Assembly (NCBI RefSeq): GCF_032854445.1
Contig: NC_088300.1
Coordinates: 6,820,001-6,884,000 of the forward strand
Source: Liolophura sinensis
Taxonomy: Eukaryota > Mollusca > Polyplacophora > Chitonida > Chitonidae
Direction: 5' to 3'
Length of the DNA: 64,000 nt
A program made the position numbers and the translations under genes. The notes beneath the pieces were generated by a model. It did not search any database. It worked only from the letters and a program-made list of their open reading frames with translations, and was not told where the DNA came from. Positions 24,051 to 36,478 of the stretch are shown in pieces; position 1 is the stretch's first letter, and each line of letters starts with the position of its first letter.

Positions 24051-25165
24051 GAAGGTATAGTTACCTATTGCTGTTATGGTGAGCTCTGAGAAAGAATAGT
24101 TCCTTAATGCAGTTATGGTGAGTTCCAGAGAATGGATAGTTCTCCAATGCTGTTATGGTGAGTTTCTGAGAATGGATAGTTCTCCAATGCTGTAATGGTG
24201 AGTTTCTGAGAATGGATAGTTCTCCAATGCTGTAACGGTGAGTTCCTGCGAATGGATAGTTCCTTCATGCAGTTATGGTGAGTTCCTGAGAATCGATAGT
24301 TCTCCATTGTTGTTATGGTGAGTTCCTGAGAATGGATAGTTCTCCACTGCTGTAAAGGTGAGTTCCTGCGAATGGATAGTTCCTTCATGCAGTTATGGTG
24401 AGTTCCTGAGAATCGATAGTTCTCCATTGTTGTTATGGTGAGTTCCTGAGAATCGATAGTTCTCCAATGCTGTAAAGGTGAGTTCCTGCGAATGGATAGT
24501 TCTCCATTGCTGTTATGGTGAGTTCCTGAGAATGGGTAGTTCTCTAATGCTGTTATGGTGAATTCCTGACAATGGATAGTTCTCTAATGCTTTTATGGTG
24601 GATTCCTGAGTGGAATGGATAATGCTGTTATAATGAACTACGACAATGGACAATGGTTTTTTAATGCTTGTGTGGTGAGCTCTAAGAATAGAAGTTACGA
24701 TACAAGAATGGATAATTTTCTTTATTGCAGTTATGATGAACTACATGAACTGATAGTTCTCTGATGTTGTTATGATGGGTTCCGAAAATGGATAGTTCAC
24801 TGATGCTGTTGTGGTGAGTCCTAAGAATGGATAATTTCTCATTGCAGTTATGATGAACTACAAGCATGGATATTTTCTTAATAACGAACGACGATAATTT
24901 ATGATTTGTGTTTTACGCCGTACGAACTACGATAAAGGATAGTTCTCTGATACTGTTATGGTAAATTACGAGAATTGATATAGTGCCTTAACGCTGTAAC
25001 AGTGAATTCTGAAAATGGATATAGTTCCTTAACCCTCACCGTGAATTCTGAGAATGGATATAGTTTCTTAACGCTGTCACGGTGAGTTCTGAGAATGGAT
25101 ATAGTTCCTAAACGCTGTCACGGTGAGTTCTGAGAATCGATATTTCCCACATGCTGTTGTGGCAT
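24051..25165 (+). repeat. Minisatellite, 40 bp unit with a 120 bp superunit
   Basis: Core gttatggtgagttcctgaga plus atggatagttctcc repeats every 40 bases, about 25 units including diverged ones on the right. From 24241 to 24480 three 40-bp units form a 120-bp superunit present twice; the copies 24241-24360 and 24361-24480 differ at only two bases that I can see. Confidence 0.96.
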
Positions 25166-26536
25166 AATATTTCTGAATGTACTTAAATAATGAAAATATT
25201 TATTATAAGTTATAAGACATATTTATTATTAGCTATGGATTCATATATTCATAAACTTCATCTCATGCAGTTTCTGCACTGCTTTATCCAGAGTATTAAT
25301 TATGACCAATGGAAGAGTTTTGTCTGAAAAATATATTACTGTTTTTACGTGGCGTGTCATTTCAACGCGGGACAAGTGACATGAAAATAACAGTTTTGGG
25401 AGCTTATATTTTACCTGTACGGTGAAACCCTTTGTTTGTATAGTTGAAAAGAACAATATTTCTGGCATGATCTCTTCTCATACGTACAGATATGTAGCAG
25501 ACACAGACATAGGTTACTCTATGTGGTCAGCAAAATGACTAAGGGGCCCTAGAGTATTCAAGTTTAGACAGCCATAGAGGTTTATTGGAAAGATAGAAAT
25601 GAGCAATACCACCTTTCCTGAAGATATAAATACAGAAGTCTTGCGTTTTCATCAAGGAATGGTCATGGGATTCCAGTAAAAGGCCCATGACTCGACACTC
25701 ATTGTGTTTTAATGAAGAATACGGCACCTGTGTACACTGATAGTTCTTGGCATATAGTAGACCATGGTTGTTGACTACAGAGTCGTGTCCAGATTCCTGC
25801 TGCGTTTGTCCAGATGCTATAAGGGCACTTTACACGCGTATTTTCAAACTCCGAGAGATGATTTGCAACGGATGGCAAAATTTCCCTGGGGCCATCAACA
25901 TGCCTTAGAGCTATTATTCAATATTGAAGATCTCAATTAAGACGGTCTAAACAGTGGTCATACAATGGAGACACGGGCCAGCAGCCAGTCCCCAGTGCTA
26001 CAAAGACGCGGTTGTAGAATAGGAACATCACAGAATTCTTACAAAGCTATAGTTTCCCTATGGTATTAATTAAGGCTCTGAATTTCGGTGCTGAGCTAGA
26101 CAAAGCCAGCAAGGACAGTCCGCTGTCAGCTGTTCTCAAAGCAATGGAGGCGTAAACAAACGAAGACAGAAATCCCCACACATTTGTTACATTTTATTGA
26201 TTTTGTTCATCGCTCGGGCAAAACTGAACTTCAGGAAGGGCACTATGTATGGAATTTATCGGCTTGAGTCAACACAAAGGTTTATACAAAGCATGTTTAC
26301 ACCAACATAGTTCGAAAGAAACATTCGTGTCTTTCATTAAGTGTCGCCATGAAAAATTAAATGTTATAAGAAATTGCAAACCAGCGGTTATTTGTAACAG
26401 AGGACTTAACAATATTCATAAATATATTCATATTACAAAATATGATAGTAAAATGCTTTTGGTGTGTTCCATTGCGTCGCCAGAAACGATTATATTCCTT
26501 GATTTTTTTCTCTTCAGCCTTTTAGTAAAATTTATT
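25166..26536. other. Intergenic DNA with one high-complexity block
   Basis: No gene recognised. Positions 25860-26230 are base-balanced and non-repetitive and could be regulatory. An open frame at 26249-26560 has ordinary composition but no recognisable domain and runs into a SINE tail. Confidence 0.45.
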
Positions 26537-26588
26537 TTCTTTATTTATTTTCTGGATTGATGTTTTACTCCGTACTCAAGAATATAAC
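26537..26588 (-). mobile_element. 3' end fragment of the main SINE family
   Basis: On the minus strand it reads ttgagtacggagtaaaacat then an A/T-rich tail, matching the end of the full SINE at 63693-63962. Confidence 0.75.
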
Positions 26589-26842
26589 AACAAATTAGCT
26601 CACAAAACATAACAATAAATGCTATTAAATATTTGAACCAACGAAAGTACAGCAAAATTTACGGAAATGTTCGTTACCGGTACTGACATTGCGATATATA
26701 TTGACAACCAGCATGAAGGTTGTATGGATCTGATCCGGTCCTTTAAAATACATTCCTTTTCGGTTTAATAAGATGACTCATTGACGTTGAAAAAATGGTT
26801 TGACGGTTTGATCGTCTTTCAGTGAATTGTTTTCAGGTTATT

Positions 26843-27300
26843 TATCTATCGATGTATTTATTTGATTGATTTTAACAGCATACTGATGGTCAGTTTCATG
26901 TGGTGGAGGGAACCAGAGTGCCCAGGGTAAACCGCTGACCTTTGGCCACTTTACTGAGAAACTTTCCCACTTGTGAAGCACAGATATGTACGCCACATTG
27001 GTGGAAGGCAAGTTGTTTTGAACGAATACTACAATGACAAAAGGTCACATAATTAAGCGTCATCGACTGTCTATTTTCTAGAAGACTCCAAAAGCAGTGA
27101 GAGCGGACCGGGATTCTATCATTTTCCTGTCTTGGGCCGGATTTGAATACACACCCTGTGTGTTCCTGAACTCCTCAGAGTAACGCAGTGTATTTGTTTA
27201 TTTATTAAACCTCTGTCCTTCGTTACCTCACAAACCCAGAGCAAAGGATGGTTTCGATCCTACGACCTCATTTGTCAAGGACCGGTTGTCTGCGGAAAGA
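26843..27300 (-). mobile_element. Degenerate tRNA-derived SINE-like sequence
   Basis: On the plus strand it starts with an atttatttgattgatttt tail like the inverted main SINE, continues with ggtggagggaaccagagtgc and reaches an inverted B-box-like ggatttgaatac near 27141. A second inverted B-box-like block (ggtttcgatcc, 27250) suggests another decayed element abuts it. Confidence 0.5.
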
Positions 27301-28189
27301 AAGAGAATCCCTTTACTGCTCATTTGTCATAGTTACTAGTATTACTAGGTTATAGATGACAGGATGATTTGAGCGGGGTGGGGAGAAACGCTGGCTAGAA
27401 GTTGCTGAGTAAATAATGGTAAATTGTTAGTGTATAATTATTTACCCGAATTTCTTGTCAGAACGGAATATGTCATCATTGCGACAATCTTATGTTTATA
27501 TCATCACCTGGCCACGTCTCTAGTGCTGCCATGTGTGTCGTCGTATCTTTCACTCTCATACTTTAACCTGATGGAAAAAATATATTTTGTGATGCCAGGT
27601 TGTATATTTGTACACAATGCAAAAACAGTTATGATGATATTTTCTCAATGTAAATGTTAAAAACAAAGCCTGTTATTTTAACTATCTCAGCTTACCCCTA
27701 TGTCATATTTGAGCTAATTCATGTAGGCCTACAATTTTAGTGCGGAAAATATTTTGGTTTATCATTACTTTTGGAACCATTTGGACTATTTGAAATAAAG
27801 TGCAGAATTTATCAGACGAATAAAGGAGTAACATATATTTGCTTCACTAAATCGTAATTTTCAGTATGGGTGACGAATGGCCCCCGGATGGATGCTGAAC
27901 TTGTCTGTCCTTACATAATGTATACTTACACTGTTTTGTTGTCCATGACTGGCGTTTCATAAATATGTTTCTCGGATATACGTCAAGTGCATACATTGCA
28001 TGTTATATATAGGCCCTATATTCGACGTCGTGATACATGAAGAAAAAAAAGAAACATGATTAAGGTGTGTTATAATGGCTCTTCGTTTGTTTCCGGTGGG
28101 TTTGACGGATGAACAGAAGACAGGAGTTATTATGGCAGTGTGATGACTAGATTAGGTTTGTCCGTGCACAAGGCAGTGTTTTACCCTGT
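27301..28189. other. A+T-rich intergenic DNA
   Basis: No gene or repeat recognised. Confidence 0.5.
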
Positions 28190-28620
28190 TTAGGTAAAAT
28201 ATACCCTAGTCTGCTGGCATCAGTTCCTGTAACACGCCGGACCACACCGCCACTCATTCTCTATTTCCTCTTGTAATTAACCCCTGTAATAGATAATTGT
28301 TTTCCTTTCCGGTAAATTCGATTTAAATCTGCCATGACGGAGGAAACAGAACGCCAGTACCGATGTCTTTTACTGGTCCACCATTAATAACATGTCTACC
28401 GTGGCGAGCGGAACGCGAACTGAATCAAAGGCTGGAAAATAAACATGCTCACAATCATCGCATTCCATAATTACATCGGCTCGTCTCTGCCGGTAATTGG
28501 AAAAGGAGGAATGGCTCATAGAACCGGAACAATGGAGTTGTATTTAACGGTTATTAAACCACGGTGGCTGCCGGCCGATACCTATGTAATTGCAGCACGA
28601 TGATTTCAAACGGAAAGCTT
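28190..28620. promoter_or_regulatory. Candidate enhancer (FoxG-ADCK1 interval)
   Basis: Non-repetitive and base-balanced, unlike its flanks. It holds homeodomain cores (ttgtaattaacc, ccattaataac, ggtaattgg), a SoxB-like gaacaatgg near 28527 and a forkhead-type ataaaca near 28439. Motifs are seen; function is inferred. Confidence 0.4.
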
Positions 28621-29759
28621 GAGGGTGATATAAACTAAACCCCAGTCCAATATCGGTGATGATAATGTCACAAACTTGTTTGGTGGCAACATTGTCACTT
28701 GCCGATCACAAAGCTCCGTCATGCTGTAAAGAATGCAACATAACAATTACCCAAGCAGCATACAAATTGAAACATGGATTATATACATATATGTATATAG
28801 GTAAATTCTTTGCAAAACCACACAAATAAAAGGTGTTAAAGTAGTTTCTCTTGCAAACGACATCTTGCGCAGTAGGATTTTTTCGTGGTTCTCTGGCCAA
28901 GAGTTGTATACTTGTTAAAATACTTAACTGAAATGAGAACTGATATAGTTTGGAATTGGAAATGTCAGTGCGACATGATAATGGTGATTAAAAGCCTTGA
29001 TTGTACAATCTCAATAAAATTGTTATATTTGTGGAGTGGTGTGTACTGACAAACGAATGTAAGGAAGACTGGTCGACTGCTGTACACCGCTTTGATGAAC
29101 TGAAATGGTGTCGATACCGGGAATATTTAGCGGATGGTCATTCTACTTGGAGGAACTGTCGGGTTGTTCGTGCTTAAATATAGCGGATAACTCGGTGGGG
29201 AACTTACAAGACTTTATTGTACGAATACCGAGGAAGATATAAAATTTGGTTTCTCATTTTATTTAGTTTTGAACTATTACCCTTTGAACGTATGGGCTGC
29301 TTGTGGCAGAAAATATTTTTACACGGATCTGTAAAGATCTTTTATGGGAAGCAAGCCAAACTCTTTACAGAATTCTGCTTAAGACAATGTGGTGCCCCAC
29401 AATGATAAATTAATTGACAAATTATCAATTATCCATGTATGTTATTAATCAGTTTGCTATCACTCTGTAAATGACAAATTCATTCAATGAATGAGTTGAA
29501 TGAACTCCTGCTAAAACTTCCACGTTTAATCCTAATATTTTATTAACCATTCCATGCCTTTAAAAGGGCACCTGTGTTTGTTCGGGATTAGTAATTATGT
29601 ACAGTGCAGTGACAAAAGTGATACAATCAAAATACAGGAAAATTGGACATCAGTGGGGGGCCATAGTTAACGGTTTTTTGGTTGCTATTCTCATCGGTTG
29701 CATAGGTTGTTTACAAGATAGGTTTGAGTTAGCGGAGATGTGTTGGGCCCCGGCTCAGC
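28621..29759. other. A+T-rich intergenic DNA
   Basis: No gene or repeat recognised. Short open frames only. Confidence 0.5.
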
Positions 29760-30345
29760 GTTAATATCCATCTAAAGTTACAAGACAGCTTGCTAACAAC
29801 TCTCCTAGAGACCGCATCCTTTTTCCCGCCGGTCACACTAACACCGACATAACGTTAATTGAAAGCTGCCAGCAAAAGCCTAAATCTCTCCTATCACACA
29901 TATTTCGTTAATTAAGCCCGTTGGCCCTTCGTGTTCAGTGCCTCTTAAGTTACCGAAAAGGAAGAGTCAATTTTAAACGAAAACTGTTTTAATCCCATTT
30001 TCTTGGCTAAACGATGTCTTGTTGCGCGTCTGCAGAGCCGGTGCTCCGAGCCACCACTCCACTAGTTATCTGAGGCCACAGCGGCCTATAAAAATCTGTT
30101 AGAGCCGAGGATTCAATCTTGTGCGGGCAATTATTAATTTGAGATACTCTGGCAATGGCATCAGTTTATTGACGCGGCCGTCCTTCTCTGAGAAATGCCT
30201 TGAAGACGGCCTCATTATCTAGTGCCCTGGGAGCTTTGTTTTATGTGTGGAGACCGAAGGAAGACACCTTTGCTCCGAGTTCACTGCAAACAAACATAGG
30301 TGGTGCGACGACCTCAGGGAAATATGCCAACATTTAACGTAATTT
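29760..30345. promoter_or_regulatory. Candidate enhancer (FoxG-ADCK1 interval)
   Basis: The most conserved-looking non-coding stretch of the window by texture: long, non-repetitive, mixed composition. It contains ttaattaagc (29909), caattattaatttgaga (30129), ctttgttttatg (30234) and a forkhead-like caaacaaacat (30288). No reading frame is favoured. Confidence 0.4.
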
Positions 30346-30669
30346 CAGTCCGCGTATTTATATCTTATTATTGAGAGACAGATTGAACAGTGATTTTGTT
30401 AAAGATTCCTGATATTGTAACGCAAATCTTGGTGGTAGCCTGACGAAGGCCTGGGAGCGGCTTCTACCTATACTCTTTTGTTGAAGACATCTTAAATGGC
30501 AATTACCGTTAAGGTTTACAGGAGGTTTCTGCATGCCCCTGTATCCCAATACAGAAAAAAGCCAGAACAAGGCTATAATTTAATTTAATTCCCCTTTTCT
30601 GTCCCTATTAGCACATCGATTTTGCATGAATTATGTGTATAGACATGCTTGTTGTAGATTTAATGATCT
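30346..30669. other. Spacer between candidate regulatory blocks
   Basis: Open frames here are short and unremarkable. Nothing else seen. Confidence 0.45.
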
Positions 30670-31030
30670 TCACAACTGATTGTAGCGCGAGCACTGTGTT
30701 GGCTGGGTAAAGGGGTTGGGGAACTTTGCCTCCCGTCTCCATTTAGTACCAGCAGCAATTTGCGCATCAATCGGACACATGTGAGTAAATCGACAAGAAA
30801 TTATAGACGCCTTTTCAAATGACACTTTACCGGGTCGGGATAAAGTCATGGGCAAACCTAATTGCTGAAGCGCCTCGCCTAACTTTGACATGGCATGCCC
30901 CTGGACATTAGTTTCGATTGGCAGCCCCTTGTTGTCTCCCTCCATCCGACTGACTATGGTGTCTTCGGTCTAATTGCCCAGTATGATTTCTGTCATTACT
31001 GCCTCATTATAGTTTCTCACGCTTCCCAAA
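30670..31030. promoter_or_regulatory. Candidate enhancer (FoxG-ADCK1 interval)
   Basis: High-complexity block with acctaattgctg (30857), gtctaattgccc (30969) and gtcattactgcctcattat (30993). The minus-strand 91-codon frame at 30670-30945 has no recognisable domain. Confidence 0.38.
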
Positions 31031-33109
31031 GAAAATAAAAGGGCAGAAGTCTTTCGCCAAGTCGCAGACAACTAAATGGAAGGTTTCAGGGCAAGACTTG
31101 TTTTCCGGCGTTTAATACAATATTTGTGATACAGCTTCCCCTACAGCGTTATAACGTGAAAACAGGTTGAGTCCACGCCACGCCACGTACAAGACAACCG
31201 TGTTTCTACACTCAAGAAAATGTCAATATAATTGAAAGGTGCAAACAAGGACAAATTCTACTGCCACTCCAAATTGCTTCAAACTTTCCACATATTAAGC
31301 ACAAGAGCTCTTCCACAATCGACAAAGTAGGTCTAAAAATACACACGAGTTGTAAAGCAGGATTTGTGTTTTTCCATGATAGACAAATATACGGTTATGA
31401 CTACGTATGTCAAATGTGTCTTACTTTCGCGAAATCATCGATGTCATTGTCAAAGGCGCATTTGTTAACACATTATACTTTTCTGCACACTAAATTGAAT
31501 GACGAAACCAATGCCATGTAATTGGTTAGCAGAAAGTTTATCTTACCAGAATTTAGCCATTATAGCCGAATCAAAGAATAAAGGTGATATTAATGACATG
31601 ACGTGGTATCAGAGTAAATTTGCTTCGAAACACTGACCTTATTAAAAGCAGTGCTCTGTTGTTTATAATAGAATAATATCCCAGCACACGGTAATTGTTT
31701 AAAACCAGATTTGAGTCAAACACTCAAAATGGCGTTCCTTTTTCCTTGCAGCACTGACTGTAGATCTATAAAATGCACATTTTATAAAAGATATACATAA
31801 AATTCTCGCTTTCTATGAATTACTTATGAATGAAGATGCCCTAATTCCTCAACCTTTTCGCATATGAAGGAGCAATTTCAGTGCAATTTATGCGCACTTT
31901 ATTTTGATTTTGAAGACACCACTACATTGGTTGGATCGGCCAATTTCAGGGCTTCACATAAAGTACAGCTTATCAGTCCACAAAGAATAATGCCCGCAGA
32001 ATACGCTTAAATAAACACCTTGAAAACCTCCGAAAAGGTTGAAGGGTTTACAGTAATTCATTTATTGATTTTGATAATTCATTCATTTATCCATCGTCAC
32101 ATTATACACAGTTGCCCACATTTATTAATTTTACGATTTGCCGATACCTTTATAAAACACTTACTGATGTCGATAAGACATCGATTAATATGGCAGAACT
32201 GTCGATATATAAATCGGCAGCATTTAAAATGCGCTCTTTATCTTGCGTGCTGCGTGATCTGATCTCAATTTACAAGAACTTTCCACCTGGCTGTGCCTGG
32301 CTTCCTCTATACCCACAACCGATGGATTTAGTATACTAGTAAATGAAATATTCCTGCCAAATATAACGTAAAACACTAATGAGATAAATACATAAATCAC
32401 GTTCTTCTTGTTACTATAAAAGCCATAACTAAAAGTGTTTTTTCATTTATATGCCAAACAAGTAAAGCAAATATGACAGGCCATTTTCACTTCAAATTCA
32501 AGCAATAACAAATTTTATGAATATCAGTATTGAATTACCGCTACTGATGATCAATGTCGGTTATTTATTTACCTATATAAAGGTTGGTGGATATCCTAAA
32601 AGAGAAACAAAATTCCATCCCTATTGGCGTTGTATGTAGTTCCATGCAGAAAAAAATGCGATATTACATACTGTAGCCAAAAGAAAAATATGAATAAGAT
32701 AAACAATGGAGAGATCTGAAAGTATATTTGTCCAAAAATTACGGACAGCAAACTTTTTACGTACAACATATATTACATCAGCTTGTTAAACACGTGCAAA
32801 TGTTGCCTACCGTTCTTTGTAACCATGACAATAGTTTAATATCTCGCTGCTACGAACAGGAATACCCAAAGCTGTACCGGAAGTATTGTATATACGACAG
32901 GAAAATCATTGCATAAGCAGAATAAATATGTTGCAACATTATGCAAAATACATTCGCCTTTCCACCCTACATCTGCGTCAGTATCAGTCGAAATATTCTA
33001 CACCTATTTTCTTGGACCAGTTTATGCATTTAGGCCTATTTTGTCCGGACCTCCTGTATTTACAGAATTAATTATTCACCTTGTTTTCTAATTAAGTGCA
33101 CATTTCCTT
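31031..33109. other. A+T-rich intergenic DNA, no gene recognised
   Basis: Short overlapping open frames in several phases, none resembling a family. No repeat seen. Confidence 0.5.
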
Positions 33110-33640
33110 CTCATTGCCTGGTTAGTGGCGCGTTGTGTGTGAGCACGGAGCGTTAGTTGTCGATGTGGATAATTACAGGCGTGGAGTGGAGCAGGGCGGG
33201 GGTTCGCGGAAGCTGCTCTTTGAGAGTTCTCTGGGTTGGGTGGAAGAGGTACTGAACGGAGTCGGGCAGAGGGTGGGGGCAGAAGAGGAAAACTTGCATA
33301 CGAGATGACGTTTTCGCTTTACGAAATAGGATAAATTATTGTTGGTGATCACGAGCCGAACAAATAAAGCGAAGATAACGGTGTAGAGGCGTATATCTCG
33401 TCCCATGTTCCCGGTGTCGGCCTCTTAGTTAAGAGCGCGGCCGAGGTGCACACGCTTGGCTGAACTGCGCTTCCTTTGTATTAGAGTCGGATAACAAGCC
33501 ATTAATGAGCCACCATGGTCCAGGGATGCGGGAGGGGCATCTCCGGGCGGCAGGCCTCTCTGTGCCGGGCAGGCTCAGTGAAGAGGCCAGGCACTATAGG
33601 TGACGTGTGCTGGATATGTCCACATCGCTGTAACCATTAA
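33110..33640. promoter_or_regulatory. CpG-containing G+C-rich block, candidate regulatory DNA
   Basis: The most G+C-rich non-coding stretch apart from the FoxG region. It has a perfect dyad ctcttagttaagag at 33422-33435 and ccattaatgagccaccatgg at 33499-33518. The ATG at 33515 sits in an ideal initiation context but opens only about 41 codons. Could be an enhancer or an unannotated promoter. Confidence 0.38.
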
Positions 33641-33668
33641 TAAATCCCCTGACAGGTTACATGAACTA

Positions 33669-33702
33669 TCCCCCCTCCCCCCCCCCCCCCCCCCCCCCCC
33701 GC
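33669..33702 (+). repeat. Poly-C run
   Basis: About 30 C in a row with one early interruption. The minus strand is poly-G with quadruplex potential. Length uncertain. Confidence 0.95.
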
Positions 33703-34674
33703 GTATCTTTGGGGTTGCACTTGTTAACAGCCCGGGGATTGATGTCAGGAGACACGGGCGACGTTATACCGCGGAGAGCTACGGAGAAGTATAATTACAG
33801 TATGGCTGGCAACAAAACCGAGTTTTAAATGAGTTAGTAATTATAAGTAGTAGTTATGGGCAGGTCTTCTGGTAACTTTAACATGACAAAGTAGACATGA
33901 TACTCGGGGCAGGTGGGTAGGGCGACAAACAGCTTTGAAGTTCTCAGAATCAACGTAAATATGTACTTCATCGTTTCAAATGTCAAAAATAATTGATCAG
34001 ACAGTTAAGTTTATGGTGTGTTTTGGCATCATCTCCGTGGGCCATGTATCATACTTTAGCAAAATATAAATATTCTTTGTGAATTCCCTCTCCCTAAAAA
34101 AGAAAAAAAAAAAAAAACATGAACAATCAGGCCCCAGCCAAACATACGGTTTGAAAAAAAAAACATCCGACCAAAGACACCTACACAACCAAACAAATCC
34201 ATTGCAGTAAGTAACTGGTATAAACTCTCATGATATCAGCTGTTATGTCTGAATGTTTGAAAATCCCCATCTAAGAGATCTGTAGAGCTCACAAGGAATT
34301 TCCCTTGTGAGAAAAAGGATATATATTTAATCCAATATTTAATCACGCAGTTTTTACTTATTTTGCGATTTCTCCATCATATTCGTATGACGTATGGTTC
34401 AAAGGTGTATAACATGGCTCGATAACAACGTTATGTTTCTTTGTATAATTTGGATGGAATCTAATTTCCCACGGATTCGCAAATTAAGTTTTAAGTGGAG
34501 CAATTACTCACCTAAACTAATTAAACTCACCTAAAGGAATTAGGAATCGCTTGATTTACATTTCCTCAAGACTTGAGAAATAGTTATAACGGTTTGGATT
34601 CCACATCCCCAAGTATAATGGTGAAGACTGCAGCACTCAACGTCGTCAAATATCCATGTATTCACGAACAGGAC
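33703..34674. other. A+T-rich intergenic DNA
   Basis: Contains poly-A runs near 34098-34117 and a short hairpin (ctcacaagg with cccttgtgag) near 34289-34312. No gene. Confidence 0.5.
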
Positions 34675-35000
34675 CACTTCGGTGGCCTAATGTTTTGAGC
34701 GTCCGCCTCGAAGTCGGGAGACCCGTGATCAAACCCGGGTCGAGTCATACCAAAGACTTTAAAAATGGTACTCGTTACTACCTCGCATGGCGCTCAGCAC
34801 TGAGAGGTTAAGGCAAGGAAGCAGGACTGGTTGACCCGGTGTCAACATAATGTGCATGGGTGGGGTGTCATGTCTGGTGTGTTCAGTATAAACTTGGGTG
34901 CGGCAGCACTTTGGCGGAATGGACTCACCCTGCCACAGGAAGACACAGTATATGTGCACACACCTAATGAATCCTCTTCGTCATATTACTGAAATATGGT
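34675..35000 (+). mobile_element. tRNA-derived SINE, second family
   Basis: Starts ggtggcctaatgttttgagc, a tRNA-like A-box region, then cgtccgcctcgaagtcggga and a B-box gatcaaacc at 34727-34735. The tRNA-unrelated body continues to about 34985. This head differs from the main SINE. I recall similar elements in bivalve and other molluscan DNA, but could not search. Confidence 0.75.
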
Positions 35001-36260
35001 TTACTTCACAATTAAAGAATAACGCAAGTTTAAAGTAAGGTTTGTTTAACCAAATATGCCCATGAAAATCTTTGTTTGAGAAAAAGAAATTTATATAATG
35101 TGACCGTATTTTCAGTCTGTATTTTCTAAAGCATTTTCGCATTACTCTAAACGAATGTATACATACACTCATGAATGATTTTAACTTATAGTCGAACAGT
35201 GGTGAATTCCATCTAGAATTTTCGGGCAATAAATAATAAATAGAAGGCTAGAAAATGTAATGCCACACACCACTTATACATGTAGGCTTAATAGAGGCTG
35301 ACTATACATCATTAGGACAATATTCTTTTCATTATAAAACAGAGAAAAACTATTTGAAATAAACCTACTTAACGTGAACACAACTATGCTACATATATTC
35401 AGTACCATTCGCACCATGCAGGCAAAACTGTTCCCAAAACTATTTTCATTTATTTTTTAGAATATTTACTGCGTAGTAAAGAGGGTTTAAAATCGGCCAC
35501 AATACGTTGGCCTTTTTTTGATTACATCTACGTGCAAGTGATGTGACCTTACGCTACTATCTTTAATGGAATTGCCATATTTTGTCTATAAAACATTGTG
35601 AAAAGGTTAATTTGTGTAAAATCGTCATTTAAGAACTCCTTTAGACATTATTCTCATCAGTTTTGATGAATTTCCAAACATTCAAAACTAGGAGAAAAAT
35701 CTTTGGAAAATATGAAAAAACAACTGCCTAAGTATCTGACACCAATCTATCGCCTTTGAGAATAATTTCTCCATCTCGTTAGGTGTGATCGTTGCACGAA
35801 TTCCTGGACTTGTCACTTTCCCACAACAACTGCCGCGATGAGGAAGGTAAAAACTGCGCCGGTATGACAAGATATTTGACCTTTATCCCTCTGTATGCCA
35901 GAGCTATCTTATTACCGAGTGGTTTTCGCCGGCCGTTTGACATTTTCTGTCTAGATGTTTCAGCCAATGATTATGATTGGTCCATCATTCAAACCTGGTC
36001 AACGACTGAATCAGCGGCATGAGTTACTTGCCCTTTGACTGAGTGGCTATTCGGACAGACATAAACGAGTCTCAAGATGGCGTAGCTTACTCTCCTCTTA
36101 GACATAGATGGGGAACTATAACACTTGTTATTTTGGAAGGTAATAACATAAAACCGTCCAGAAAGTTAGCTTTTAAAATTAGCAATAGCTATTTAGATAT
36201 ATTAATAAATGGTTATGCATACGTAGTGTGTCCCCTTAACGTTCGTTATACTGAGTCATA
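35001..36260. other. Intergenic DNA with one high-complexity block
   Basis: 35780-36030 is base-balanced and non-repetitive, with agccaatgattatgattggt near 35963 (two CCAAT-type cores in opposite orientation). Possible promoter-like element. No gene recognised. Confidence 0.42.
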
Positions 36261-36478
36261 TTACTCATTTATTTAATTATTTGACAGATTTTTACGCCGT
36301 ACTCTACAAAATTTCATTTATATCTCGACCATCCGTAGTTTGCTGGCAGGCGTTTCCACGTACGACCGGAAAGGAAGCACTCATGAGCTGCACTTGAAGT
36401 CACATCCATCGCATTGGTGAGAGGCTTCTGGGTCATGGCGCCGCGCTGGCATGCTCATCACTAAGCCACGAAGGCCCT
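36261..36478 (-). mobile_element. tRNA-derived SINE, main family, internally deleted
   Basis: Inverted: the plus strand begins with the A/T tail and ttacgccgtact and ends at the tRNA-like head (taagccacgaaggccctc). It is about 50 bases shorter than the full copies, missing part of the body. The 10-base sequence ctgagtcata flanks it at 36251-36260 and 36479-36488, a target-site duplication. Confidence 0.88.

Noticed and set aside
24113-24427. 104-codon minus-strand frame with repeats
   Set aside because: Formed by the 40-bp array; 120 bp is the smallest multiple that keeps frame, which explains the pattern.
33515-33640. ATG in an ideal Kozak context, about 41 codons
   Set aside because: Too short, no family likeness and no supporting splice signal; kept only as part of a regulatory candidate.
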